This document shows, piece after piece, positions 1 to 9,212 of a stretch of DNA of 64,000 nt (position 1 is its first letter; every line of letters starts with the position of its first letter). The stretch is taken from positions 5,110,001-5,174,000 of the forward strand of contig NZ_LT607754.1 in NCBI RefSeq assembly GCF_900090285.1, in the 5' to 3' direction. The notes under the pieces were generated by a model, which saw only the letters and a program-made list of their open reading frames with translations, made no database searches and had not been told where the DNA came from. The position numbers were made by a program, and so were the translations under genes. The stretch is from Micromonospora inositola. Its GTDB lineage: Bacteria > Actinomycetota > Actinomycetes > Mycobacteriales > Micromonosporaceae.

Positions 1-20
1 ACCGGCCGGTGCCCGTCGGC

Positions 21-254
21 CTAAAACAGCTGCAGCCGGAAGGTGGCACGAGGCTCCCCGGGATGGTCCAGGCGGAACGGCTGCTTGTCGACGCCGCCGA
101 CGCGCACGTCGTCATCCACAGCAAAGGCGGTCGTCGCCGCCAACTGCCGCGGCCCGCGCCGCTTACCCCGCACCTCGACGCCTATTTTGATGGACGGGGG
201 CGGGACGCCGAGAGCGCCGATCGGGAAGCTCGCGGTCATTCCGCTGACTACCAC
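21..254 (-). CDS. Small hypothetical protein (possible remnant)
   Basis: A 77-codon frame starting at GTG 254. Its composition reads like real coding sequence (mixed hydrophobic and charged residues, low-complexity absent), but an in-frame stop lies only a few codons upstream and no clear ribosome binding site is visible. It may be the 3' end of a gene broken by a frameshift. It sits just downstream of the recombinase gene, in an accessory region. I do not recognise a family. Confidence 0.3.
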   Translation of the reverse strand: MVVSGMTASFPIGALGVPPPSIKIGVEVRGKRRGPRQLAATTAFAVDDDVRVGGVDKQPFRLDHPGEPRATFRLQLF

Positions 255-528
255 CAGCGCTACTCACCCAGTCCATGGCATTCGTCACCGTCCGGCCCCT
301 TGCCCGCGCCACCGGTCTCAGTGCTGTCGAGCAGGTGTCCCTGCACAGCCCGCGGCTCGGTGCTGCCACTGCCCTCCTCACCACTGGGCTCCCCTGCACG
401 AGGTGTGGAAACTTCCTCGGTCACGCCCACGCGCACACCGGGCCCCGTTACGACCGCAACCGCGACTGCTCGACCGCTCGGCTAGGTCTCGGCTTGGGAT
501 ATGACGGTCGTTAGGAGCAGCGGGACGT

Positions 529-1557
529 TCACAGACCGACGTCGGTGAGGGCGTTGTCCTCCCACTGGTTGGCATCCTCGATGTAGCCGGCCAGGGTGGT
601 GGAGCCGTCCTTCCACCCGCCGTGCCGAGCGATCCTCAAAGGGTTCTTGCCCTGCCGGTGGGTTTCGGTGGCGAACCCGCGGCGTAGGGAATGGCCGGAG
701 AAAGCAGAGGCGGCGTCCAGGCCGGCGCGGAGTGCGGTGCGCCGGACGATGATGGCTACCGCCTGGCCCGTGATGCGACCGCTCGCCTCGCCGCGCCCGT
801 GGGGAGCCCGGCCGAGGTTGCCGTACCGGTCGATGCGACGGAAGACTGGCCCCGACGTCTCCCCCCGCTTGGCGAGGGCGTCAAGCCATGCCTTCATCGT
901 GCGCACGGGGCAGGTGGCCGGTCGCGACGTGTAGGGAAGAGCAGTGTGGCGGCCCACGGATTCCTTGTCGGTCTTCGACCGCCGGATGGCGACCTGCAGA
1001 CCGTCGTCAGTGAAGGTGAGATCGGCGATGTTCAAAGCGGCGAGTTCGCTGCGGCGAGCACCCAATGCGAAGCCGACCACGATGAGGGCCCGGTCGCGCA
1101 ACCCCGCCACGGTGGAGGTGTCGAGGGCTTCGACCATCGCGCGCAGCGCGGTGATGGTCAGTGCCTTGGCTTTACGCACTCCTCGGCCGCCCTCGGCGAG
1201 TTCGGAGCGATGCCGACGAAGCACGGCGCGGGCTGGTCTGGTGTTGGGCGGCTCGGTGTCGGCGCTGACGTGGGCGACCGTGACGGCCGCCATGGCGCGT
1301 TCGATCGTCGACGATGCCTTGCCCTCGTCAGCCAGATGCGAGACATACTCGGCCAGGGTCGCTGCGGAGGCTGGAAGACGGGATCGCTGGTTCTCGATGC
1401 ACCAGGCAGTGAACCGACGCCAGTCACCGCCGTACGCTCGTCGCGTAGATGCCGGTACGGATTCGCGGATACGCCGGCGCGCCGACTCCGAGAGCTGTTC
1501 ATTCGGATCGACCACGTCGGCCTGCTGGGCACTCCCCCGCGCAGCTACTTCATTCAC
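529..1557 (-). CDS. Tyrosine recombinase / phage-type integrase
   Basis: About 342 residues from the GTG at 1557; an upstream start at 1602 is possible but the extra 15 residues look non-coding. The N-terminal half has a SAM-like core-binding domain (motif PASTRRAYGGDWRRF, near residue 35). The catalytic half carries the Arg of box I (GARRSELAAL), the box II segment GHSLRRGFATE (H-x-x-R), the HGGW histidine and the nucleophile in LAGYIEDAN near the C-terminus. All five hallmark positions are present, so it is probably active. The enzyme integrates or excises an element through a Tyr-DNA covalent intermediate. Other recombinase relics nearby (8.6-9.0 kb, 36.0 kb) suggest this is one end of a mosaic of mobile DNA. 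Confidence 0.9.
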   Translation of the reverse strand: MNEVAARGSAQQADVVDPNEQLSESARRRIRESVPASTRRAYGGDWRRFTAWCIENQRSRLPASAATLAEYVSHLADEGKASSTIERAMAAVTVAHVSADTEPPNTRPARAVLRRHRSELAEGGRGVRKAKALTITALRAMVEALDTSTVAGLRDRALIVVGFALGARRSELAALNIADLTFTDDGLQVAIRRSKTDKESVGRHTALPYTSRPATCPVRTMKAWLDALAKRGETSGPVFRRIDRYGNLGRAPHGRGEASGRITGQAVAIIVRRTALRAGLDAASAFSGHSLRRGFATETHRQGKNPLRIARHGGWKDGSTTLAGYIEDANQWEDNALTDVGL

Positions 1558-1842
1558 GAGAAGCAACCTTATCGTGAATGAGGGACGGCCTAAGGTTGCC
1601 AATGTCCGGCGTGTCGCCGCAGCCGATCAGGTTCCGCGCGGGCGCACCTTCGTCAAGCGCGGCCCACAGTATCGCAGCTGCAACCGTGCGCCCCGTGCGA
1701 TAACGACGAGGTCTGCGTCGACACCGTCCGCGGCTGTCCCGGCCCGTTCTTCGCCACCGCTGCAGTATCCACGGCGGCTGTCGATCCTTCGGACATCAGG
1801 TGCTTCTCCTTGATCAGGAGTTACACCGTTCGTCTTACAGTC

Positions 1843-1882
1843 CCGCCCCCAAGGCCGGCTCGCCGGCTGTTGGAGGGGGCGG
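1843..1882. terminator. GC-rich hairpin after the Avs-like gene
   Basis: Arms CCGCCCCC (1843-1850) and GGGGGCGG (1875-1882) pair exactly, with an inner GCCGGC/GCCGGC stem. It lies 11 bases past the stop of the large minus-strand gene. There is no U-tract, as is usual for actinobacterial hairpin terminators. It could serve both strands. The rest of 1603-1893 shows no gene; a short palindrome CTCCTTGATCAGGAG lies at 1806-1820. Confidence 0.45.
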
Positions 1883-1893
1883 CTGGCAAGGGG

Positions 1894-4800
1894 CTAGTCG
1901 TCGAGCCGGGGCGGGTGAAGATGGGTCCGGGTGACGTCGCATAGCTGATCCGTGCCGACAGAGCCAATGAGCCGGGTTTGGGTCACGAGGCCCGCGAAGC
2001 GGTGGTCGCCGTCGGGTGTGTTGACGTGTTTGGACTGCCGGATGATCTGGAGCAGGACGAGTCCCTCGCGTTCGAGCGGGCTGGCGAGGAATGCTTCGTC
2101 GATGAGCAATCCCCCGTCGCTACCGGGCCAGGGCTCGGGATCGAGGTGCAGCAGCTGCCCGTCGACGGTGATGCCGGCGCCGTTGCGGTGGTGCAGTCCT
2201 GGGAACAGAGCGGCGGGTGCGGAGGTGAGGATGCGGACGTTGAGGGTGGCGGGTAGCGAGCAGTCGAGGATGCTGCCTTCCCAGCAGTAGCGTTCAGTCA
2301 TGACGATCGCGGGCACCCCGAGCCCGAGCGAGTCGGTGCCGATCGCGTCCGTCCAGCGTTCTGGGCGGAAGTCGGCGACCGTGTTGGCGCGGTAGACCGC
2401 TCCGGTCGGCCACTCGCCGAGGTACAGCTCGTCGGTGAAGCTGACGTCGAGGGAGAAGGTGTCCAGATCCTCCTCGCCGGTCCAGGCTTGCAGCGCGGGT
2501 AGGTCCTCGCGACGGACGAGGGCGCCGTTGATGCTGGCCGTCAAGTCGGCGTGCGCGGTGTTGCGTTCAGTTCGCTGCGGGATGAGGTGTCGGTACGCGT
2601 TGAGGATGCGGTAGCGGCGGCCGGGCCGTCGCGGGGCGCTATGGGTGGTGGGCCAGTGGGTGAGATCGGCGTCGACCACGAGGAAGTTGCTCAGGTCGGG
2701 CAGGTCTTCCGGGTCGGTGGCCCAGAGGGACAGGTGGACGACGGAATCCTGGTTCAGCGGCATAGCAGGGTGGGCGACCTGAGGTATCGGCAGCCACCAC
2801 ACGCGCTGCTCGGTCGCCGGTTCTGCCGCAGTGACCGAGACAGGCCCGTCGTCCGCCGCATTGTCTGGGGTGACGGTGGCTTCGGCAGTCAGTGGAGGGA
2901 TCTGCCAGAGTTCCTGCCACCAGCGGACGTCAATGGGCCGCGGACGGTCGAGAAGGTGGGTCGGGTCGAAGTCGCGGGCGTCGAGCTGCCAGGCGCCTTC
3001 GTATGGTGCTTCGCGATCGCCGTGGTCGCGGTCGCGTAGCTTGTGGGTGCCGGACAACCGCGCCAGTGCTTCATGCCAGGCAAGCCACTGGTACTTCTTG
3101 CCGAATCGCTCCTCCTTGTGGGATGTTCGCCCGCGATCGGAGTAGCTGATGTCGGCGTCGACCTCGCCGAAGGCTTGCGGTGTCCAGCCGAGTTCCAGGA
3201 CCCGAGCGAATATCCATCCTGGCAGTACGCTGGGGTCGAATCCGGTTAGCGGTGTGTCTGTGGTGTCGTCGATGCGCTGGGCGGCGAGCCTGTACCAGTA
3301 TGGGCGGTCGACGTGCAAGACGTACGAGTGGAAGTCCCCCAGGTTGTCGAGTGATCCGATCACCTGCCCCCATCCGGTGGTGATCGCCTCCTTCCTCCGC
3401 TCCTCATCGAGACCGGACCCCGCCGAAGTTGTGTCCGCATCTGGCCGGAAGCGCGGGTACTCCGCCTTTAGCTGCTCGAAGTCCGGTAGTCCCAAGTGGC
3501 CCGGCCAGTTGGTCGGGTAAGGCGGCATTGAGGTCTCGCGAAGGTACGCGACGTCAGCGTTTCCGGCAAGCGCCTCGGTGAGGTGACTGACTGCTGACGC
3601 AAGGTAGTCTCGCGCGAGCACATGGACGGGAACGCCCGCCTGCTCAACGAACGCGCGTAGGGCCGCCGCTGCAGGTTCGGGTTCGACCGCTTGCATAGTG
3701 ATCGCTGCGTACGCGACCGCGAGCACCCGCTCGGTGACGAACCCGTCGTCGACTCCAGCAGCCAGCTGCAACAACGCGGGGATGATCTGCGGGTCGTGGG
3801 GCGTTATCGCCACCAAGGCCCGGGTTGCGGCGTCGCGCAGGAACCGGTCCGGGGAGGGCAAGGCCCACAGCAGGGCCTCCGCGGTGAGCCCGGCCACCGT
3901 GGTCGTGCCGTCGACGCTGGCGTTCAGAACGTCCGCTGGCGCAGACCTCGCCCAATCCAGCAGGGGTTGGTACGGGCTCGGCCGCCGCCTCGTGTTGTGG
4001 CGCCCGCGGACCTGAGCAGTCCATCGCCGATCCCGTTCCCCTATCGCCATCGGAGCGAGCAGATCGTGCAGCCAGCCGCGACCAAGCGGCCGGTCGGGAT
4101 GGATGGTGAGGAGTAGTGCTCGGCTAATCGCCTCGCGGCGCAGCGGATCCGGCAGAGCGGCCGGAGCATCGGGGTCCGGGCCGAGGATCAGGTCCGCGAG
4201 GTGTTGGCGGGTGCGGTCGGTGAAGCTGGACGACTCACGCTGTAGCAGACCTCGTAGCCAGGGTTCGGTAATGATCCATTCGACTGATCGGCCTTCAAAC
4301 GTGACACCGGCCCGCTTCATGGCCTCGGCGATCTCCGGCAGCTCGACGCCTACGTGCTCTGGCGCGGCAACGGCCAAGGCTTCCAGAAGCGTTCGCAGCC
4401 GGTAGGCCTCCGGTGACCGTTTGGCGGGATCAGCGGCTGGCAGCCGCCGGGCGATCTCGTCGGCGTTGTCGGCCGTGGACCGGCCGGCCGTGTCGGAGCC
4501 GTCGGTCAGCAACACTTCTGCGGCGAGATGATCGCTGATGCGCTCGAAGGCGAAGCGAACCACCCGCGACGGCGATCGGCCGGCCCCCTCTAGGACGAAG
4601 TCTTCGGCGAGCAGTCCTTCGCTGACCAAAACGCCGAGCGGTGTCTTGTCGTAGGGCGTGCCGGGTGCCGTGGACACAACGGCGTGAAGCGCCGCGACCG
4701 CCTCCGTGTACGGCAGCGCCGGGCGCGGGCGCTTGGACATCGCTGCGGCCACCGATTCACAGCACGGCCGTGCGATCGCCTGATAGGGGCCGGTCCCCAG

Positions 4801-6432
4801 CTGGTGCCGGGCGCGCGCGTCAACGTCTTGGAAGATCGCTTCGATGATCCGCGACAGCCCCGGGATCGGCCGCGCGAGCAGCCCGGCATTGTGTCGGGCG
4901 GCCTGGCAGAACAGTCGCAGCATCAGCGGGTTGGACAGCTCGCGGAACAACGAGGGCGGCGCTGCCGGCAGCGGGAGCCGGTAGTACTCGAAGAATGCCT
5001 GGACCGCCGCTATGGGTGCCTCCGCGAATCCCTTGTGCTCCACCTGGATCAGCCGCGTTTCGTCGAGGTGGTCGGGAAGGATCATGTCCTTGGCGACCGT
5101 GCGGACGCTCAAGATGACGCCGATCCACGGGTACCGTCGGGCCACTGTGAGGAAGGCGGCGAGGTGGTTGGGCCACAGCTGAAGGCCGTTGTTCTCGTTG
5201 ATTGCGTCGATGATCAGCAGCGCGCGTTGCTGGCTGGCCTCGGCGCGGGCGCTGAGCGCCTGCAGGAAGGTCTCGGCCTCGCCGTCGAACCGCAGTGCTT
5301 TCATGACTTCGGACCAGGGATTGCCGACGCCAAGCTGCTGGCCGAGGACCACCACCGCCGGCTGGCCGCGTTCGAGGGCGAGCCGTGCGGTGTCGCACAG
5401 CAGGTGGGTCTTTCCGCTGCCGGCGTTACCCCACAGCAGCATGGCCGGTGCTGTGTAGGCCGGCCAGTCCTCGTCGAACGCCGCGATGACCTTGGCGCTC
5501 ACGTCGGCGAGCTCGTTGAACGTTCGGTGCATCCGGCCGGCCTCGCCGGCCTGTTCGGCGTCCGGATGCGGCGTCAGCGTCCCCACCGCGGCCTGCAGGT
5601 CCTGCCAAGCCTGCCGCCAAGGGCCGATCGCCAGCTGCTTGTCGGGTGCCGGCGTCTCGTCGGCGGTCAGCGGCATCGGCAGCGCTGCGGCGAGTTGGTG
5701 CAGTTGGGCGCTCGCGGCGGGGTCGATGGCCGGATCGAGTCGCTCGATGTGGCCGACAGCTGACGCGGCGTGCTGCTCAAGGTCAACGAGCAGCTGCGGA
5801 AGCCGGGCGAAGTTGGCGATCTTGCGGCCGGCTGGCACGCCGACCGTCAGGTTGCGGTTGTAGCGGGGCCCGACCTGCTCGACGACCTCGTCCAGGCGTT
5901 CGGCCAGCCACGTACGACTCAGCAGAGGTCGCTCGAACCACCAGCGGAACCGGCCGGCGTGTTCCTCGCGCGACAAGGCTTCGAGGATCTCGGACTTGCC
6001 CATGTAGTGGAACTCGACGGTCCGCCCCAGGGCCTTGACGTGCTTCTTCCACTGCTCGACGTAGTGGTTCCACTTATCCATGAACCACTGCTCGTCTGGC
6101 TTCCTGGGATCGGCACGGTCGCTGGGCAGGGCGATGGTCATGGCGGTCAGATTCGGGTGCTTCTCGATCGCCGTTTTCACACTGCCTGTGATCTTCGACC
6201 ACTGGTCGATGCTGGGACTGCCCAGGAAGAACTTGGCCTGCAGTCCGTGCTCGACGCCGCTGGCGTCGATCGAGTAGCCCTCGACGCCACCGTCCGGGGT
6301 ACCCAGGCGCACGAAGGTTTGCCCTTTATGGAGCGCATCTGCCCGCGCAATCTGGCAGCACAACTCCTCGAACCCGGTGTCCTGCCCGCGCCCCCAGGGG
6401 CGGATGGCGACAAAGTCGACGTCAATCGGCAC
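1894..6432 (-). CDS. STAND NTPase with N-terminal Mrr/PD-(D/E)xK nuclease (Avs-like antiphage protein)
   Basis: 1512 residues from GTG 6432; a longer frame to 6582 exists but its first 50 codons look non-coding. Residues 20-70 hold a nuclease-like pattern: FEEL, then D47-GGVE and Q65-A-K67, as in Mrr-type enzymes. A P-loop GNAGSGKTH lies near residue 337 and a Walker B-like LLIIDAINENN near 405, followed by the helical region typical of STAND/NACHT switches. A long C-terminal region follows, with the segment KKYQWLAWHE near 1110. In Avs (AVAST) proteins, such a C-terminal part senses a conserved phage protein and the nuclease degrades DNA once oligomerised. Architecture and size fit Avs4-like members best, but that assignment is from memory of the family and not from a search. 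It stands alone, in a defence-like neighbourhood. Confidence 0.7.
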   Translation of the reverse strand: MPIDVDFVAIRPWGRGQDTGFEELCCQIARADALHKGQTFVRLGTPDGGVEGYSIDASGVEHGLQAKFFLGSPSIDQWSKITGSVKTAIEKHPNLTAMTIALPSDRADPRKPDEQWFMDKWNHYVEQWKKHVKALGRTVEFHYMGKSEILEALSREEHAGRFRWWFERPLLSRTWLAERLDEVVEQVGPRYNRNLTVGVPAGRKIANFARLPQLLVDLEQHAASAVGHIERLDPAIDPAASAQLHQLAAALPMPLTADETPAPDKQLAIGPWRQAWQDLQAAVGTLTPHPDAEQAGEAGRMHRTFNELADVSAKVIAAFDEDWPAYTAPAMLLWGNAGSGKTHLLCDTARLALERGQPAVVVLGQQLGVGNPWSEVMKALRFDGEAETFLQALSARAEASQQRALLIIDAINENNGLQLWPNHLAAFLTVARRYPWIGVILSVRTVAKDMILPDHLDETRLIQVEHKGFAEAPIAAVQAFFEYYRLPLPAAPPSLFRELSNPLMLRLFCQAARHNAGLLARPIPGLSRIIEAIFQDVDARARHQLGTGPYQAIARPCCESVAAAMSKRPRPALPYTEAVAALHAVVSTAPGTPYDKTPLGVLVSEGLLAEDFVLEGAGRSPSRVVRFAFERISDHLAAEVLLTDGSDTAGRSTADNADEIARRLPAADPAKRSPEAYRLRTLLEALAVAAPEHVGVELPEIAEAMKRAGVTFEGRSVEWIITEPWLRGLLQRESSSFTDRTRQHLADLILGPDPDAPAALPDPLRREAISRALLLTIHPDRPLGRGWLHDLLAPMAIGERDRRWTAQVRGRHNTRRRPSPYQPLLDWARSAPADVLNASVDGTTTVAGLTAEALLWALPSPDRFLRDAATRALVAITPHDPQIIPALLQLAAGVDDGFVTERVLAVAYAAITMQAVEPEPAAAALRAFVEQAGVPVHVLARDYLASAVSHLTEALAGNADVAYLRETSMPPYPTNWPGHLGLPDFEQLKAEYPRFRPDADTTSAGSGLDEERRKEAITTGWGQVIGSLDNLGDFHSYVLHVDRPYWYRLAAQRIDDTTDTPLTGFDPSVLPGWIFARVLELGWTPQAFGEVDADISYSDRGRTSHKEERFGKKYQWLAWHEALARLSGTHKLRDRDHGDREAPYEGAWQLDARDFDPTHLLDRPRPIDVRWWQELWQIPPLTAEATVTPDNAADDGPVSVTAAEPATEQRVWWLPIPQVAHPAMPLNQDSVVHLSLWATDPEDLPDLSNFLVVDADLTHWPTTHSAPRRPGRRYRILNAYRHLIPQRTERNTAHADLTASINGALVRREDLPALQAWTGEEDLDTFSLDVSFTDELYLGEWPTGAVYRANTVADFRPERWTDAIGTDSLGLGVPAIVMTERYCWEGSILDCSLPATLNVRILTSAPAALFPGLHHRNGAGITVDGQLLHLDPEPWPGSDGGLLIDEAFLASPLEREGLVLLQIIRQSKHVNTPDGDHRFAGLVTQTRLIGSVGTDQLCDVTRTHLHPPRLDD

Positions 6433-6918
6433 TGCATGATTCTGCCGGACGGCTACAGATCTTGAATGGCTAGGTTCAGTCCGGCGCGAGGCCGGCCTGC
6501 GCGACGGGCACATCCGCGCCCGCGGGGCGAATGGATGACCGGTAGCCGAACCCCGGCCTGCCCCCTCCGACAGCGCTCGCACCCTGGCGACGCGACCACG
6601 CCCACAACGCCGCTTCCGGCATCACAGCTTGGCGTCCACGGCGCCGGCGTCAAGGCCAAGCCCTACCGGGTGGGGCCCACGGCCCAGCCTTGGCCCCGAC
6701 GCCGTACACACGCCTGCCGGAAGACGGGCAAAACAATGTCACCGGGTCAAAACCCCAGCCTTGACCGGCCCCGCTCCTTCATCGATGACACAGAGATGTG
6801 CCGTTCGTTTGACGGACCCGCTGGCGGTGGGGAGCGGCCCGGTGCTGAACTGGCTCTCCCCGCATAGATCAATTGCAAAGCGAGGTTTCGCTGAAAGCTA
6901 CGAGCGGCCTTAGCACGG
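6433..6918. other. Intergenic region without a clear gene
   Basis: About 490 bases between the Schlafen-like gene and the Avs-like gene, both on the minus strand. Open frames here have poor composition and no ribosome binding site. It should hold the promoter of the Avs-like gene, but I cannot name -35/-10 boxes with confidence. Confidence 0.4.
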
Positions 6919-8157
6919 TTATGTCGACGCCTGGCCGAACCTGACGGCGATTTCGCGCAGCCGTGCCGGGACCGTACTGGCGCCGCGGCGCAGATAGAAC
7001 TCCGGCTTTTCCCGGTTGTACGCGTGCCAGCGGCCACCAGGGGCGACCTCCACCAACAGGACCGTCTTACCGTCCAACGGCACTGGACGCACGGCCACCG
7101 CCGGGTCCGGATCGATGTTGCTACGGATCATGCTGCGCAACGTGAGCACTAGCTCGTCGAGCTTCGTCGCGTCGACGCCAGCGATTTGCCCGTCGTCGGT
7201 CACCCCAATCAGCACGGTCCCGCCCTCGCCGGAGGCGAACGCGGCCACCGTCTTAAGCATCTTCTTCCGGTGTTCGTTGACGGGAAGTTGCTCCTTGAAC
7301 TCCACGTACTCGGTCTCGCCGCCAGCGACCAGCACGCTCGCTTCGGCGCCCGGAAGGTCCCAGATCACCGAGCGGTCGCCGTCGCCGCCAGGCCCTGGTA
7401 GCGGGAAGTAGCGGAAGTCCAGCCAGTCGTCGCCGGATCGCAGCATCAACAGGGTGGCTGGAGCCAGGCCCTGCGGCAACCGCAACCGGACTCGTCCAGT
7501 AGCGCCGAGCGGGCGGAGCTGCCGACCGTCTGGGGCGGTCAGCTCCACCTGCGCTCCGGCCAGCTCGGCACCATTCACAACTACCGTCAGCGTGTCCGGG
7601 GCGATGGTGACCCGGTGGATCCGACCGCGGCGGTCCAGCCGGACGATGCGCCACAGCATGTGCGAAGGGCGGGGACCGGTCTCGACAGCGGCCTCGTAGA
7701 AAAAGGCGTTGAATGCCGCCGCGGCGTGCAGAAAGCTCGGCCCGTCGCCGACCAGCACCGTCCGCTGCCGTGTCGACGCCTGCTTCGCCGGGCTGAGCTG
7801 CCATTCGGTGCGCGGCCACGGCAGCGCCGTGTTGTTCCAGCGCACCTGACCAGCGAGCCGCTGGAAGTTGCCGCTCGACTGCGCAGCAGGTGCGGACACC
7901 GTCAGCCCGGCGACTTGATGCGGCTTCTCCCGCAATAGGTCGGCGACCAGGGATCCCGGCAGGCGGCGCTGAACAAAGGCGTCATCGCTGTAGAGCCAGG
8001 TGCGATCGGGGCTGGGTCTGTCGGCGTCGATCAGCACCTCGCCGTAGCTGATCTTCCAGCCGTCCTCGCCGCGGCACAGGGCAAGCCGGACGTCAACGGC
8101 GGCACTCTGCTCGATCATGCCGGTCAGCTCGTCGACGGGCGTCATCCCGCTCTCCAT
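6919..8157 (-). CDS. Schlafen/AlbA_2-domain protein
   Basis: 412 residues from ATG 8157, preceded by a strong GAGGAGG eight bases upstream; the further upstream start at 8202 is therefore rejected. The first 280 residues are not recognised. The C-terminal ~130 residues are an AlbA_2 (Schlafen) domain: TEYVEFKEQL, then TVAAFASGEGGTVLIGVTDD, the usual nucleic-acid-binding or nuclease-related fold containing EFK and GG-x-L-x-x-GV-x-D. Such domains occur in bacterial regulators and in antiphage systems. It lies upstream of the Avs-like gene on the same strand but ~490 bases away, so joint transcription is uncertain. A defence role is inference from context. Confidence 0.75.
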   Translation of the reverse strand: MESGMTPVDELTGMIEQSAAVDVRLALCRGEDGWKISYGEVLIDADRPSPDRTWLYSDDAFVQRRLPGSLVADLLREKPHQVAGLTVSAPAAQSSGNFQRLAGQVRWNNTALPWPRTEWQLSPAKQASTRQRTVLVGDGPSFLHAAAAFNAFFYEAAVETGPRPSHMLWRIVRLDRRGRIHRVTIAPDTLTVVVNGAELAGAQVELTAPDGRQLRPLGATGRVRLRLPQGLAPATLLMLRSGDDWLDFRYFPLPGPGGDGDRSVIWDLPGAEASVLVAGGETEYVEFKEQLPVNEHRKKMLKTVAAFASGEGGTVLIGVTDDGQIAGVDATKLDELVLTLRSMIRSNIDPDPAVAVRPVPLDGKTVLLVEVAPGGRWHAYNREKPEFYLRRGASTVPARLREIAVRFGQAST

Positions 8158-8401
8158 GGCCGGTACCTCCTCGCATCGCCCTCGGCCTGACGTGGGCGCC
8201 ACCCACCACGCTGTTCAACCTGCTCGGCAGACCGGCCGCGAGCGTACGCGGCGCTGGCCGAGAACCACCACTCAGTTGAGGGCGTCGGGGAACCGGCGAC
8301 GACCCTGTGGCCGAGCCGCGCGTCCAGCCGCTCTGGCCCTCGGGTGCTTGCCTCATCCGACCGTCCTGGCCCATCAGCTTTTGTCTGGTTCGGTCGCCGC
8401 C

Positions 8402-8764
8402 ATGACTCGCGCCCACTACGCCGCTGCTTTCGCCTTGGTCACCGTGCTCGCCGGGTGCAGCGGTGGGCCCGAGAAGCCCGTTACGGCCAGCGCCACCCTC
8501 GCGCCCACGTCCGCAGCCCCGGCGACGTCATCGCCGTCGGCCGTCGACCGGGACTACTCCCCCACTGTCGGATTCACCGCGGCCGAGGCCACCGCCATGC
8601 TCGCCGCAGCCGCCACAGGCGACAAGTGGCTGGGTGAGGCCGCGCCGCCGATGGCCGCGATGCTCGTCGATCTCGGCCTCCGGGTGTCAGAGCTCTGCTC
8701 CCTCGACGCCGAGCACATCGGCCAACGCGACGACCACCACGGCACGAGGTGTACCGGTTCGTGA
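8402..8764 (+). pseudogene. Lipoprotein N-terminus fused to an integrase fragment
   Basis: ATG 8402 opens a lipoprotein: signal peptide MTRAHYAAAFALVTVLAGC with lipobox LAGC, then an Ala/Thr/Ser-rich linker to about 8630. The frame then continues into MLVDLGLRVSELCSLDAEH, the box I region of a tyrosine recombinase (catalytic Arg in GLRVSEL), and stops at 8764. A lipoprotein gene and an integrase gene have been joined by deletion or insertion, and the product is unlikely to be functional as a recombinase. No clear ribosome binding site is visible. Confidence 0.6.
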
Positions 8765-8991
8765 AGCGCCTCGCCAAGGCGGCCGGTATGCCGAACTGGC
8801 AGCAGATCAGCCCGCACTCGTTCCGGCACGCGTGGAACACCATCGCCCGCAAGAAGGGCTCCGACCTCAAGGACCGGCAGCACGCCCTGGGCCACAAGGA
8901 CCCTCGAACCACCCAGCGGTACGACCGCGACCGGGACAACCTCGACCCCGACCCGTCGATCCTGGTCGCCGCCGCCACCTCCGGCAGCTGA
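8749..8991 (+). pseudogene. Tyrosine recombinase C-terminal fragment
   Basis: About 80 codons in the frame +2 relative to the preceding fragment. It carries the box II motif ISPHSFRHAWNT (H-x-x-R) and GHKDPRTTQRYDRDRDN, which contains the trailing His and the Tyr nucleophile. The ~50 residues that normally separate box I from box II are missing, so this and the preceding fragment are two halves of one recombinase that suffered an internal deletion and frameshift. Confidence 0.75.
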
Positions 8992-9212
8992 CGGCCGCAC
9001 CGGACCTCGACACCGACGATGTAGCCGACGAGGAAGCCACGGAGTGACGCTTCGGGTGGGCCCCGGGCGGCACCTCCGCCGCCGCCCCTGGACTGCGACC
9101 CGTCCTTGCTGGTCGCCTGCGGGAGTGGCGGGAGTGGATGGCCAGCGACGAGGTGGCGCGACTGCGGTCCGGCGGGCGGCCTGGCCTTGATCGCCCGGCG
9201 CGGTGAGGTGGA

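Noticed and set aside
691..1581. A 296-codon plus-strand open frame over the integrase
   Set aside because: The minus-strand integrase has all catalytic residues; the plus frame is its shadow.
8463..9047. A 194-codon frame across the split integrase ending in an acidic tail
   Set aside because: Most of it is Arg/Pro-rich shadow of the two integrase fragments; only the last ~20 residues look protein-like and they have no supported start.
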